This document shows positions 41,577 through 51,262 of a stretch of DNA of 64,000 bases, piece after piece. Under the pieces are notes generated by a model, which did not search any database, was not told the DNA's origin, and saw nothing but the letters and a program-made list of their open reading frames with translations. Location: contig JABFGB010000004.1 in NCBI GenBank assembly GCA_013112715.1, forward strand, positions 1 through 64,000, read 5' to 3'. Every line of letters starts with the position of its first letter. Position 1 is the first letter of the stretch. Source of the DNA: Chloroflexota bacterium (GTDB lineage Bacteria > Chloroflexota > Anaerolineae > Aggregatilineales > J027). The position numbers and the translations under genes were made by a program.

Positions 41577-42158
41577 ATGAACAAGCGTCGTGTTTTTGTT
41601 GCCTTTTTGCTGGTGGCATTACTGAGTGTCGGTCTTTTTTCAGCCGCTAATCAACCTGCCAAAGCGCATGAGGGTCGGCAAGTTGGCCCCTATACGATTG
41701 AGCTAGGATGGGTGATCGAGCCTGCTTATGCTGGAGTTTACAATGGCGTGGAAGTACATATCAGCACGGGAGAGGATGAGCATACGGATGAGGCTACTGA
41801 TGAACATGCTGAAGCCGAAGTGATTGAAGCCAATCTGCAAATCGAAGTCAGTTTTGGGAATGCCTCTAAAGTGCTTGATTTGGAAATGAGCGGGAATGAA
41901 GCCAATCATTATATCGCTGCCATCATCCCGACCCGCGCTGGCGATTACACCTTCCATCTGACGGGCACGATTGGCGAAACCCCCGTTGATGAAATTTTCT
42001 CCTCCGCCGATGGTGAATTTAGCTCGGTTGAACCCATTAGCGATGTGCTGTTCCCCGAACCCGAAGCCTCAATTGAAGGACTGCAAAATCGAATTAGCCA
42101 ACTGGAAGCTCTCATTGCGGAATTGCAGGCCCAATTGACCGAACTGCAAGGTCAGTAG
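41577..42158 (+). CDS. Secreted protein with acidic/His insert, CopC-CopD neighbour
   Basis: 193 residues from ATG 41577. Signal peptide (VFVAFLLVALLSVGLFSAA). The mature part begins near HEGRQVGPYTIELGW and has a Ig-like fold in outline. An insert GEDEHTDEATDEHAEAE could bind metal. The end is a short coiled coil (ISQLEALIAELQAQLTEL). Sixteen bases before the CopC-CopD gene, so likely part of copper or metal handling. No named family recognised with confidence. Confidence 0.7.
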   Translation: MNKRRVFVAFLLVALLSVGLFSAANQPAKAHEGRQVGPYTIELGWVIEPAYAGVYNGVEVHISTGEDEHTDEATDEHAEAEVIEANLQIEVSFGNASKVLDLEMSGNEANHYIAAIIPTRAGDYTFHLTGTIGETPVDEIFSSADGEFSSVEPISDVLFPEPEASIEGLQNRISQLEALIAELQAQLTELQGQ

Positions 42159-42174
42159 TTTTGCAGGGAAAATC

Positions 42175-44955
42175 ATGCTGAAACGGATTTTGATTTTCAT
42201 CGGAATGATCGGGGCGGCGTTGTGGATGGCAACATCGGCACAGGCCCATGCCAATCTGTATCATTCCAATCCAGCGGCGAATGCGGTGTTGGAGGAATCC
42301 CCCGCCGAAATTCGCTTGTGGTTTACCGAGGCATTGGAAGCCGATTTCAGCAGCTTTTCCCTGCGTGACCGTGAAGGCATCGTGATTGAGACCTCCCCTT
42401 CTCAGCTTGATTCTGCCGATGCGCACCAGCTTTTTATGCGACCCGACCCCCTGCCAGATGGTTTATACACGGTGTCATGGCGGGTGGTGTCATCAGCGGA
42501 TGGACATCAAACACGCGGCAGTTTTGTGTTTACCATCGGGGAACCGATTGCAGGAGCAAGGGTGATGGGTCAGGGCAATGACCCCATCCCGACTAACAGT
42601 GCTGCCATTCGCTGCCTCAATCTGATAAGCCTTACTCTTGCAATGGGGGGTATTGGATTTTGGTTATTTGTCTGGCAGCCTGTGTTTGGCGATACACAGC
42701 CCATCATTGAATCCCGTATGCGGAAATGGATAGGGGTGGGATACTGGCTGTTGGGCTTAACTGGGGTGCTGATTCTCCTCCTACAAATTTCGCAGGCAAC
42801 AGGCAATGGCATTTTTAGCCCCATCAGCCAGACCGTGTTGAAACAAATCGTCATGGAAACACGCTTTGGACGATTGTGGTTGGCACGTATGGGGCTGTGG
42901 GGTGTGATGGGTGTCATTCTACGGTTGGCGAGACAGGATCGGCGTTTTTATTGGAATGGGCTGATCTTGGGTGGGGTGATTTTGTTGACCCACAGCCTCT
43001 TTAGTCATGCCAGTGCCGCGCAAGAACAAACGGCGGCGGTTGCGGCGGATTGGCTGCACTTATTGGCATCGGCGTTGTGGGTCGGTGGTTTGGCGCAGTT
43101 TATCCACGTGCTTGGCCCGCTGCACCGAAATTCCACCGATACGGGGCAGCAGATTGCGGCGTTGGTCGGTTATTTTTCCAACATGGCACGGGCTACAGTG
43201 ATGGCGCTTATCATCACGGGCAGTTATGCGGCATGGCTGCAAGTCGGCTCGGTAGATGGCCTGTTCGACACCCAATATGGACAAGCCCTGTTGGTGAAAT
43301 TATTGCTGATCTTGCCTCTGCTCGGCATCGCGGGTTTTAATCTCATTTTGACCCAGCGGGGTTTACAGCAGGGACAAAAAATTTGGACAGGGCGATTGCA
43401 GGGGTTAATAGGCATCGAAATTGCACTGGCGTGCGGGATTTTGATAGCTGTTGGTGTGATGACTGCGATTGCTCCCGCACGGGGGACGATTGAATTACGG
43501 GAGGCCCAAGCATCTGTTCAAACCGAACCCCCGCCACACCCGATTATCGAAACTCAAACAGCGGATGGCATGAATATCCAGTTAGACATCAGCCCCGGTT
43601 ATGTAGGCGAAAATACCTTCACGGTGCGCCTGCGCGATCTCAGCAGCAAGCCCATTGAAGATGCCAGCCTGATTCGCCTGCGTTTTGAAAATCAAGCCGA
43701 GGATTTGGGGCGCAGTGAATTAAATCCCACCCATCAAGGCGACGGCGTTTATAGTGTCTCCGGCAGCAATCTCAGCACCACCGGTGATTGGCAAATCCGG
43801 ATCAATATTCAACGCCCCAATGTCTTTGATACGGTAATTGATTTTAACCCCCAAGTGAATTTGCCTCCTGTGCCGCTTGCCCCACCCCCGCCACCTGATA
43901 CCAGTGCTCCCTTATCGCATCAGGGTCTCGCCCTTCTATTAACTGGATTGACCACAGCAGGTTTGGGCGGATGGGTCGTTGGGCAAAATCGGCGAAAATG
44001 GCTACGCGGCGAAAATTTGGTTGGGGCGGGTTTGGTTACGATAGGTGTGATACTGCTCGTCAGTGGGGCGATTGACTCAACCGATATGGTAGAACCTTCG
44101 ACCAAAGCCTCGGCTTTTCACCCTGCCCCCGGTGCGCCAATTCGTATGATTTTCACCAGTTCGGCGGATTATCCGTATTTACTTACCGCCGAGGGGGTGA
44201 TTTTGCGACCTATCGAATCGGATAATGACAGCCCTGAATGGCAAGCTGTTGCTCTTGAGACACCTGTCAATGACCTGTATGTTGACCCGGAGGGTGTGTT
44301 ATGGGCAGCCACCGATGAGGGGTTGCGGGTGAATCGGGAAGGCGTATGGGAAGTAGTGAATGATGTGCCGTCGCAGCTTTTGGAAATGACACACGGCTAT
44401 CTATTTTCGATGGGCATGGGCGAAATCATGCGCGGGCCAGATCATTGGACACTGTTGGATGCCCCATTACCCGACCAGCCAACGGGCGATCTAGTGATGA
44501 TGGGCAATCACACCCATATCCTGCAAAATGGCGACCAACTTTTCCAAACGCCAGATTTGGGCTTGGGTTGGAAGCCGATTCACGCGCCTGCCCCGGTCAA
44601 ATCCACGTGGTTTGATGAAGATGGCAATTTAATCGCTGTCACCACACAGGGGGTCTATCGCTGGAATTATGCCGACGCGACATGGAGTGAGCCTATCCCC
44701 TTGCCGGATAATCAGGCCATTGATGCCATTCGGCAGTTTGCTGGACGTTTTTATGTGGTAGCGGGTGGCAAATTGTATGTCTGGGCGAATGGAGAATGGC
44801 GTGTCATCAAAATCCCGGATTCAAAGAATGCCTACTTTTATGGGTTAGGAATGACGGGTACACTCTGGGTATTGGATTCTTCCGGCGCGGCGTTGTGGTC
44901 ATCTTCCGATGCGGAAACATGGACAAAGACTGAGGTGGTACAGGTCGCGCCCTAA
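42175..44955 (+). CDS. CopC-CopD fusion with C-terminal propeller-like domain
   Basis: 926 residues. Signal peptide, then a CopC domain whose mature start is HANLYHSNPA (N-terminal copper-ligand histidine) and which has VSSADGHQTRGSFVFTIG. Residues about 140-430 are a CopD-type eight-helix membrane domain (WLHLLASALWVGGLAQF, MARATVMALIITGSYAAW). A YtkA-like domain follows (GYVGENTFTVRLRDLSSKPI), then another helix. From about residue 640 there are WD/YCF48-like repeats (LYVDPEGVLWAATDEGL). CopCD imports or buffers copper; the propeller extension is unusual. Confidence 0.87.
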   Translation: MLKRILIFIGMIGAALWMATSAQAHANLYHSNPAANAVLEESPAEIRLWFTEALEADFSSFSLRDREGIVIETSPSQLDSADAHQLFMRPDPLPDGLYTVSWRVVSSADGHQTRGSFVFTIGEPIAGARVMGQGNDPIPTNSAAIRCLNLISLTLAMGGIGFWLFVWQPVFGDTQPIIESRMRKWIGVGYWLLGLTGVLILLLQISQATGNGIFSPISQTVLKQIVMETRFGRLWLARMGLWGVMGVILRLARQDRRFYWNGLILGGVILLTHSLFSHASAAQEQTAAVAADWLHLLASALWVGGLAQFIHVLGPLHRNSTDTGQQIAALVGYFSNMARATVMALIITGSYAAWLQVGSVDGLFDTQYGQALLVKLLLILPLLGIAGFNLILTQRGLQQGQKIWTGRLQGLIGIEIALACGILIAVGVMTAIAPARGTIELREAQASVQTEPPPHPIIETQTADGMNIQLDISPGYVGENTFTVRLRDLSSKPIEDASLIRLRFENQAEDLGRSELNPTHQGDGVYSVSGSNLSTTGDWQIRINIQRPNVFDTVIDFNPQVNLPPVPLAPPPPPDTSAPLSHQGLALLLTGLTTAGLGGWVVGQNRRKWLRGENLVGAGLVTIGVILLVSGAIDSTDMVEPSTKASAFHPAPGAPIRMIFTSSADYPYLLTAEGVILRPIESDNDSPEWQAVALETPVNDLYVDPEGVLWAATDEGLRVNREGVWEVVNDVPSQLLEMTHGYLFSMGMGEIMRGPDHWTLLDAPLPDQPTGDLVMMGNHTHILQNGDQLFQTPDLGLGWKPIHAPAPVKSTWFDEDGNLIAVTTQGVYRWNYADATWSEPIPLPDNQAIDAIRQFAGRFYVVAGGKLYVWANGEWRVIKIPDSKNAYFYGLGMTGTLWVLDSSGAALWSSSDAETWTKTEVVQVAP

Positions 44956-44976
44956 ACACTGGAAAGGGATTCGACC

Positions 44977-45612
44977 TTGTTAATCGCGGTGCTTTCCATA
45001 ATGGCATTGATTTCAGCCGCTTTGCACATCCGGGCCGAATATTTTGGGCCACAGAAGCATATCTATCTTTTTAAGCCATTGACGATGGCGTTCATCATTG
45101 TGATGGCGCTTTCGTTAGACCCCATCTCGGACACCTATAAAATCCTGATTTTAATTGGCCTGCTTTTTTCTGTCGGTGGCGACATTTTCCTGATGTTGCC
45201 CCAAGATCGTTTTGTTCCCGGCCTTGTCAGCTTTTTGATTGCCCATATTTTTTATATCGTCGCCTTTGCTGTCGAAGGCGATTTGCCGATTGTGCTATGG
45301 GTGGCTGTCCCATTGCTGATTTTCGGTGCGGGCATGGTGGCGATTTTGCTGCCAACGTTGGGGGAAATGAAAATCCCGGTCATGGTCTACATGCTGGTCA
45401 TCTTGACGATGGGGTGGATGGCAATTGGGCGTTGGTTGGATACTGAACAAACGGGGTCATGGTTGGCGGCACTGGGGGCTGTTCTATTTATGGCCTCTGA
45501 TGCGGTGCTGGCCTATAACCGCTTTAAGCAGCCCTTCCATCTGTCGAGATTGGTCATCTTGGGAACTTATTTTTCGGCGCAGTGGTTGATTGCCTTATCT
45601 ATTATGCGGTAA
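44977..45612 (+). CDS. YhhN family (lysoplasmalogenase-like) membrane protein
   Basis: 211 residues with eight hydrophobic helices. Family motifs include LFKPLTMAFI, GDIFLMLPQDRFVPGLVSFLIAH split over two helices, and SDAVLAYNRF. YhhN/TMEM86 enzymes cleave the vinyl ether of lysoplasmalogens. TTG start with GGAAAGGG nine bases upstream. Confidence 0.87.
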   Translation: MLIAVLSIMALISAALHIRAEYFGPQKHIYLFKPLTMAFIIVMALSLDPISDTYKILILIGLLFSVGGDIFLMLPQDRFVPGLVSFLIAHIFYIVAFAVEGDLPIVLWVAVPLLIFGAGMVAILLPTLGEMKIPVMVYMLVILTMGWMAIGRWLDTEQTGSWLAALGAVLFMASDAVLAYNRFKQPFHLSRLVILGTYFSAQWLIALSIMR

Positions 45613-45618
45613 TCAAAA

Positions 45619-45642
45619 GAGGGCGATTGTTACCCCGCCCTC
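45619..45642. terminator. Terminator between convergent genes
   Basis: GAGGGCG / CGCCCTC, seven pairs, ten-base loop. On the minus strand it is followed by TTTTGATT, so it mainly ends the lipoprotein gene at 45651. Confidence 0.65.
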
Positions 45643-45650
45643 CCTGAAGT

Positions 45651-46211
45651 TTATTGCACGACAGGCGGCACAAGCGCTATTTCCGCTAATGCTTGAGTGC
45701 TGATTCCATCGGCGGCAACCGTCAGCGGCACTTTGACCTCACGGCGGTCTACAAAACACAGGGTTTCGTTGACGGCCTCACACCAATAGATGCTGAGGTT
45801 GAGGGTCATGGTTGCTTCACCGGGGCGCAGGGTAATTGGAACCACGATGGGTAGTTTGGGTTCGATTTCTTCAATTTTGGCGTCGCTCTCAGTAATCGAA
45901 ACGGCACTGTTGTCGGAGCTAAATTCGCCGACAAACGGGGCGAGGTTGTTAAATTTATAACCCTCTGGCATCGAAATATTCAGTACCAGACGCCCTTCAC
46001 CGGGGGAGAGCTTTTGGGCAGGAATCGTTTCTGCTTGAATCCCGCTAGGGTTAGGGTTAATGGTCACGGGGCTTAAGGCCGCCGTTGGAGTCAGAGTGGG
46101 TAATGCCGGATTGCCATTACTGTCGCCATCCGAGGGTTTATCTTCATTCTGGCACGCCGCCAAAAGTAGCAACAAGGTGATGAGTGCAATGAGAAGGGTT
46201 TTGTGTCGCAT
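45651..46211 (-). CDS. Lipoprotein of unknown function
   Basis: 186 residues from ATG 46211 (AAGGAAA upstream). A lipoprotein signal peptide ends LLLLLAAC. A Thr/Pro linker follows, then a beta domain ending IYWCEAVNETLCFVDRREVKVPL, which resembles the DsbD N-terminal-like domain attached to some thioredoxin/NHL proteins and has its two cysteines. It may take part in periplasmic thiol exchange; not demonstrated. Confidence 0.7.
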   Translation of the reverse strand: MRHKTLLIALITLLLLLAACQNEDKPSDGDSNGNPALPTLTPTAALSPVTINPNPSGIQAETIPAQKLSPGEGRLVLNISMPEGYKFNNLAPFVGEFSSDNSAVSITESDAKIEEIEPKLPIVVPITLRPGEATMTLNLSIYWCEAVNETLCFVDRREVKVPLTVAADGISTQALAEIALVPPVVQ

Positions 46212-46268
46212 CCTAAAAATTTCCTTATCCACTAAACCTGTACCTGCTATCAATACCCGCTGACAACG

Positions 46269-47945
46269 TCAAAAACTCGGTTCGCGGGTGGCAGGCGCGT
46301 TAAATTCAAATACTTGGAAATACTGGCAACGATAAATCATGGCTTGGCGGATTTCATCCACAATGACACAGTGTTCGTCCACAAAATCATAGATGGGCTT
46401 CAGATTTTCAACATCGCGCCGTCCGCCGGAACGCCACCATTCATGGCGCAGGGCCGGATCAAGCGGCGGGACGCGATTGCCATCTTGCAGGGTGGTGTCA
46501 ATAATCATCTCCGGTGGATTTTCATTTAAATCTTGCAGCAAATCCGCCACATATTCTTCGCTGATTTCCCCCGGCACAAGCAGTGGATAAGCATAATGCA
46601 AATTGGTGGGACTGCGACGATCCGATTGAAAATTGATGCCGCTCGAGGCCCCCCAGACCAATACTTTGTCGTTCGGGTCAGTGTGGGCTTCGGCATAATC
46701 TGCTAGTCGCCATTCAATGGCAGGCCCGAACAAATCCCCATTGCGCTCAAAATAGACAAAAGTCGAGACAATCAGAGCAGCAAGGCTGATAAAGACGACG
46801 GTGGTATATGACCATGCCCCGACTCGAACGACCCGATAGACCGGATGTGACCAGTGAAGTTTGGGCAACGCCATCAAACCCATCAAAATCAGCAGGGTCA
46901 TGGCGGGCAGGGGTGTAATGTAATAGTGATAGTAGGCGCGGTTGGTGATGTTGGCGGCAATGAAATCCAACACAAAACATAGCGCCACCCACACCTGAAA
47001 GGTCATAAGGGTCAGCGATTCAGAATCATCCGAGGCACGCCGCACCGCTGAACGAATAGCGACCACCGCGCCTGTCAGATAGAGCGGGGCCAATGGGAAC
47101 AGCAGCGATTGAACCAGTTTATTTGTTAGGGAAGTATAGACCGTTTCCCAAATCGGCACATTGCGGCGGCTAATCCAGCTATGCAGTTGGGAGGGAGTAA
47201 TAAAAATGGCTTCAACGCCCTCCACCAATGCCTGATTGTAGGCCAAATAAAGCGCCATCACACCCAAGCCTGCCAGCGTGCCAAGCCCCATCGCCGTCAA
47301 CCATGTCTTGCGGCGGGGTGAACGGATAATTTCGTGGCGGGTCAGGAACAGGGCGGGGATGAATACTACCGCGACCCCAGCACTGGTTTGTTTCGCCATA
47401 AATGCGAGGCTGGCGGTTAGGCCGAACCAGAAACACCACTTGGCGGCGGGTTTTTGCAGAAATTGATAGCCAAAAATCAGGCACAGCACCTGAAACAATA
47501 GGGCATAACTTTCGGTGTAATTGCCATCCCCAATCAATTTCGGCTGGCGCATCAACATAATGAACAGTAGCGTCCCGAACAGCGCGAACCACTGTCGTTT
47601 ATAGAGGGTGTGGACGAGATTAAAAAATAGCAGGCTCGTCACCGCCAGCATGATAATTTCAATCAGCCAGATGGCCCAGCGGTTGACCCCGAACATCGAA
47701 AAAGCCGCTGCATTCAGCAAATAGACCAGCGGGGGTTTGTTGTCCCACGCATCACGGTAAGGGGCACCGCCTTCTTTGACGACTTGCCCGGTATACGCAA
47801 AAATGCCGCTGTCCCGTCCTTGTGGTCGCAGCGAGGGCACGTTGGTAAGCGAGGTCAACAGGACCAGCACCGCCAGCCCGATAAAGATAAACGTTCGGCT
47901 GTTGCGGACACAAAACGCGGCGAAACGGGAATTCTGAAATGGCAT
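46269..47945 (-). CDS. GT39/ArnT-like membrane glycosyltransferase
   Basis: 558 residues. About ten membrane helices to residue 410. The first periplasmic loop has GRDSGIFAYTGQVVKEGG and YRDAWDNKPPLVYLLNA, the acidic and NKPP pattern of lipid-phosphate-sugar dependent transferases. A soluble C-terminal domain follows (VLVWGASSGINFQSDRRSP). It would transfer a sugar from a polyprenyl carrier on the outer face. Confidence 0.82.
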   Translation of the reverse strand: MPFQNSRFAAFCVRNSRTFIFIGLAVLVLLTSLTNVPSLRPQGRDSGIFAYTGQVVKEGGAPYRDAWDNKPPLVYLLNAAAFSMFGVNRWAIWLIEIIMLAVTSLLFFNLVHTLYKRQWFALFGTLLFIMLMRQPKLIGDGNYTESYALLFQVLCLIFGYQFLQKPAAKWCFWFGLTASLAFMAKQTSAGVAVVFIPALFLTRHEIIRSPRRKTWLTAMGLGTLAGLGVMALYLAYNQALVEGVEAIFITPSQLHSWISRRNVPIWETVYTSLTNKLVQSLLFPLAPLYLTGAVVAIRSAVRRASDDSESLTLMTFQVWVALCFVLDFIAANITNRAYYHYYITPLPAMTLLILMGLMALPKLHWSHPVYRVVRVGAWSYTTVVFISLAALIVSTFVYFERNGDLFGPAIEWRLADYAEAHTDPNDKVLVWGASSGINFQSDRRSPTNLHYAYPLLVPGEISEEYVADLLQDLNENPPEMIIDTTLQDGNRVPPLDPALRHEWWRSGGRRDVENLKPIYDFVDEHCVIVDEIRQAMIYRCQYFQVFEFNAPATREPSF

Positions 47946-48302
47946 ATCAACCTATGAGAGTGAATGGATTCGATAATGACGGATGATGGTGATTACAAAA
48001 TTTAAGCAGGGCACTGATAATATTTAAGATTTTTAATTGAATTTAACGCGCTTAAACATTATAGGAGGGTTTTGGGAGGGGTTCAAGCCCACCCGGTATC
48101 AAAAGGGGGTGAGGTTGAGCATAATCCACAAAAGCCGCACAAATTTTAGACAATTCGCTGATTAGACCTCCATTAAATAGGGCTGTATTGGGCTTGGGGT
48201 GGGTACTACACTCTATTTCTGACTACGCTCAACTTGTGGTTTGCATGACGTCAGCACGAATTGAATGCCAATGCTTAGTATCCGTATTAGCCAGATTGAG
48301 CT
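47946..48302. other. Intergenic region
   Basis: 357 bases with no gene between two minus-strand genes. The left half is AT-rich and probably holds the promoter of the GT39-like gene. A GGAGGGTTTTGGGAGGGG tract is seen near 48064. No clear repeat or RNA. Confidence 0.5.
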
Positions 48303-48587
48303 TTATGGTAGGCTTTTCCGCGAATGTTCATATCGAAGATACCAGATGAGCATCAAGAGCGAGGTAACAGTGTAAAAACTGTGTAAGGCCCAAATCGGCC
48401 CCAATGGAAATGTCATAATGTAGGCCCAATATAACAGGTTGCCGACATTACATAACACCATATTGCTCAGGCTATACGAGCCTAAATTCCTCGTTTTATA
48501 GGCTTTCACCAGCATGGGAATATTGGCGGTCATGAAAAAGAGAGACGAAATACTTCCAGCCGCGATCTGAAGGGTTTCTCCACCCAT
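48303..48587 (-). CDS. SemiSWEET/PQ-loop membrane protein
   Basis: 94 residues, three transmembrane helices. The PQ-loop-like start FMTANIPMLVKAYKTRNLGSYS and the length fit a bacterial SemiSWEET, which dimerises into a sugar uniporter. The proline-glutamine pair itself is PM here. Single gene. Confidence 0.75.
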   Translation of the reverse strand: MGGETLQIAAGSISSLFFMTANIPMLVKAYKTRNLGSYSLSNMVLCNVGNLLYWAYIMTFPLGPIWALHSFYTVTSLLMLIWYLRYEHSRKSLP

Positions 48588-48717
48588 CGCTTCCCTAATA
48601 CCCTTTCGGAAAGTTAAAGTGATGGTGTCAGCTTACCAAACGGCCATCACAACCGCGTCACGATTGCGTCACAATCCAAAGAAAAGGCAGCCGTTTTTAT
48701 AGAGGGGTGATGTGGAG

Positions 48718-48787
48718 AGAAAAAGTCGGGGCTGTGGTATTTCCCGCCGCACTCAATTGATTATTGGCGCGATGCCAGCCCCGGCTT
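48718..48787 (-). terminator. Long-loop terminator after aminotransferase
   Basis: AAGTCGGGGCTG / CAGCCCCGGCTT, 12 pairs, with a 41-base loop that may fold further. On the minus strand it is followed by TTTTTCTC. Confidence 0.6.
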
Positions 48788-48818
48788 GAAGTGGAAGAGC
48801 AGATGAGAAAGTTAAATT

Positions 48819-50132
48819 TTATTCCAGCCCATTGAGACCTTCATAGAAGCGGCTAATGGCGGTAGCAGTACGCTCCGGAGGCAGGGCATAGGAGAAACGT
48901 ACCCAATTCTTGGCGGCGTCCGAGAAGAAAATCCCCGGTACAACCGCAACCCCAAACTGCTCGGCGATCTTTTGACCCAATTCGGCTGAATCCGCGAGAC
49001 CCTTCTTTTCAATCCATTCGGTCACGTCAATGAAGCCATAGTATCCATCCCCCATGATGGCCTTTAGCTGCTTATCGGCGATGAATTTTCGCAGCACTTG
49101 GCGGCTGGCATTGGTGGGTTCAACAATGCTCTTGCACGCCTCAATAAAGCCCATTTCATAGGCGACAATGGCGATGGCTTGGCTGAAAAAGCTGGTAATA
49201 ACGGCATGGGAGGCGCGGCTGGTGATGAAATCGCACACTTGCTTGGAGGCGACCAGATGGCAGCTTCGGATATTCGACGCACCAAGCGATTTGGTTAGGC
49301 CGTCCAAGAAAATGAGGCGATCACGTTCGGCGGGTTCAAAGGCATTCAACACCACGTTGATGTCCTGCGGCTGGCTCTGCGTGACATAGTGATAAATCCA
49401 GTCGAATAGGACATAGGACACGCCGAGTTCCAGCGCCTTTTTCGCAAGGGCAATTTGGATTTCGATATCGAGTGTGCGCCCAGTTGGATTGTCCGGAGAG
49501 GTAATCAAAATTCCGGCGGGCAGGCGACCTGATTTTTTGGCATAGTTGACGGCTTCGACCAGCGCATCTTCGGTATAGACCCATGCGGCATTAGGATCAC
49601 CGGGGGCACGTAACACATTCAGGCCCATCGCGTAGGGTCCCCAGTTGTAGCTAATCCACGGAACCGCTGAGGTAATGAGGACATCGCCGACCCGCCCATG
49701 CCCCAAATGGATCATGGCTTCATAGGCTTTTTGCAGGCCATCACGTCCACCCTGAACGGCCACTACATTGTTTGCTCCCCACCCAGTGGCAGGGTCTATT
49801 TTCCAATATTGTTCAGCAGTGGTTTTGCGGAAACGTTCAGTCCCCGCCGGGGCATCATATCCCGTCCCCGCTTCGATTTGCATTTGGGCGGCCCGTTCCA
49901 AAATGGCACGCGGCACCCCCGGTAGGCTTTCACCACCATCACCTTGTGAAGCGTCATAGATGGGTGCATCGGCTCCCGCATGACTGCGATATTTTTGCAA
50001 TGATTTTTTGATCGTGAACATGCGCGAGGGCGGAATGGCTTCCATGCGGCTGGGATGAGTGGCAATTTCAATCAGATGTTCATCTGAGACAGCATATTGA
50101 GGTTGGCTTTCGGACAGATTTACGGATGTCAT
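48819..50132 (-). CDS. PLP-dependent aminotransferase, class I/II
   Basis: 437 residues. Fold type I landmarks: substrate and PLP regions VAVQGGRDGLQKAYEAM, ITSPDNPTGRTLD, and the Schiff-base lysine in DGLTKSLGAS. The C-terminus has NWVRFSYALPPE with the substrate-carboxylate Arg. Amino-acid specificity cannot be told. Own terminator. Confidence 0.9.
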   Translation of the reverse strand: MTSVNLSESQPQYAVSDEHLIEIATHPSRMEAIPPSRMFTIKKSLQKYRSHAGADAPIYDASQGDGGESLPGVPRAILERAAQMQIEAGTGYDAPAGTERFRKTTAEQYWKIDPATGWGANNVVAVQGGRDGLQKAYEAMIHLGHGRVGDVLITSAVPWISYNWGPYAMGLNVLRAPGDPNAAWVYTEDALVEAVNYAKKSGRLPAGILITSPDNPTGRTLDIEIQIALAKKALELGVSYVLFDWIYHYVTQSQPQDINVVLNAFEPAERDRLIFLDGLTKSLGASNIRSCHLVASKQVCDFITSRASHAVITSFFSQAIAIVAYEMGFIEACKSIVEPTNASRQVLRKFIADKQLKAIMGDGYYGFIDVTEWIEKKGLADSAELGQKIAEQFGVAVVPGIFFSDAAKNWVRFSYALPPERTATAISRFYEGLNGLE

Positions 50133-50284
50133 GGGGTTTTCTCGCTAGAAAAGACTATTTTAGTAAATGGTCGAGCGATTTTGGCATTCGCTAAGGGAGA
50201 AATCAATCAGATTTGGTCATTTTGGTGAGTCGCTAGGGTGTGCCAACCAAATTTGAACTTACCCACCGAAGGTTAGACGATGGT

Positions 50285-50314
50285 TTGACAAGCCCCTATT
50301 GCGTGTGCTACATT
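50285..50314 (+). promoter_or_regulatory. Promoter of response regulator gene
   Basis: TTGACA, 18 bases, TACATT. The start point near 50321 excludes the upstream GTG at 50240 as the start codon of the following gene. Confidence 0.7.
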
Positions 50315-50359
50315 AACTTTGTTCCAGTGGTGATTCATGCGGTTCATTGGGGGTTCGCC

Positions 50360-51253
50360 TTGACCGAAAAAGCACGGATTTTGATTGTAGAAGATGATCT
50401 TGACCTTGCCGAAATGCTCAACGCCTATTTTCGGGTGCAGGGCTATGATGTTTCGACGGCAGCATGGGGTGAGGATGCCGTGCGGGTCAGCAAAGAAACC
50501 GCCCCCGATCTGGTAGTGTTGGATATTCGCCTGCCCGACATTGATGGCTACGAAGTCTGCCGCCGCATTCGTACCAATCGTCGCACCGCAAGCATTCCGG
50601 TAATTTTCTTGACCGAAAAACGCGACCGGGTAGATAAATTGGCGGGTTTGGAATTGGGTGTCGTGGATTACATCACCAAGCCCTTTGATATTCAGGAACT
50701 TCGCCTGCGTGTCCGTAATGCGCTACGTAGTGCGGTTCAACAGCCGCTCACTAACCCTATCACGAATCTGGCGGAAGGGGCGATGGTAGATGAGCAGCTT
50801 CAAAAATTGATCTTCAGCGAAAATGAATGGGCTATCCTTTCGATTGCCATTGTTGGCCTCGAAAATTTCCGCGAACTGTATGGATTTGTAGCCTCTGATG
50901 ACGTGCTGAGGGCCGTCAGTTTGATGATGAATAACGCCGTGCGTGAGGCAGGCAGTACCGAAGATTTTATCGGGCACATGGAAGCCAATGAGTTTATTAT
51001 CATCAGCAATAAAGAGCGCGTTGCAGGATTGCGTGAACGTATTCAAATCCGGTTGCAGCAGTCTATGGAATATTTCTATCCACTGAAAGACCGCGAAAAA
51101 GCCCGTCAAGCAATGGGTGAAAACAAGCTGCAATTGTTGATTGGGCAGGTGCTTTCGACGGATGGGTCATTTGTAGATGTCAATGGGCTAAAGACCGCCG
51201 TTTTAAACTCCCGTCAATTAGCTCCTAGCGCCCCCAATCCCGATACGGTGTAA
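50360..51253 (+). CDS. Response regulator with degenerate GGDEF-like output domain
   Basis: 297 residues from TTG 50360, chosen because a run of five G precedes it and the promoter at 50285-50314 lies inside the longer frame. Receiver domain: ILIVEDDLDLAEML, phospho-Asp in VVLDIRLPD and Lys in YITKPFD. The output domain has the order of a GGDEF domain (SIAIVGLENFRELYGFVASDDVL) but its signature reads MEANEFII. It therefore probably does not make cyclic di-GMP and may bind a nucleotide or only dimerise. Confidence 0.8.
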   Translation: MTEKARILIVEDDLDLAEMLNAYFRVQGYDVSTAAWGEDAVRVSKETAPDLVVLDIRLPDIDGYEVCRRIRTNRRTASIPVIFLTEKRDRVDKLAGLELGVVDYITKPFDIQELRLRVRNALRSAVQQPLTNPITNLAEGAMVDEQLQKLIFSENEWAILSIAIVGLENFRELYGFVASDDVLRAVSLMMNNAVREAGSTEDFIGHMEANEFIIISNKERVAGLRERIQIRLQQSMEYFYPLKDREKARQAMGENKLQLLIGQVLSTDGSFVDVNGLKTAVLNSRQLAPSAPNPDTV

Positions 51254-51262
51254 ACGGTTGGT

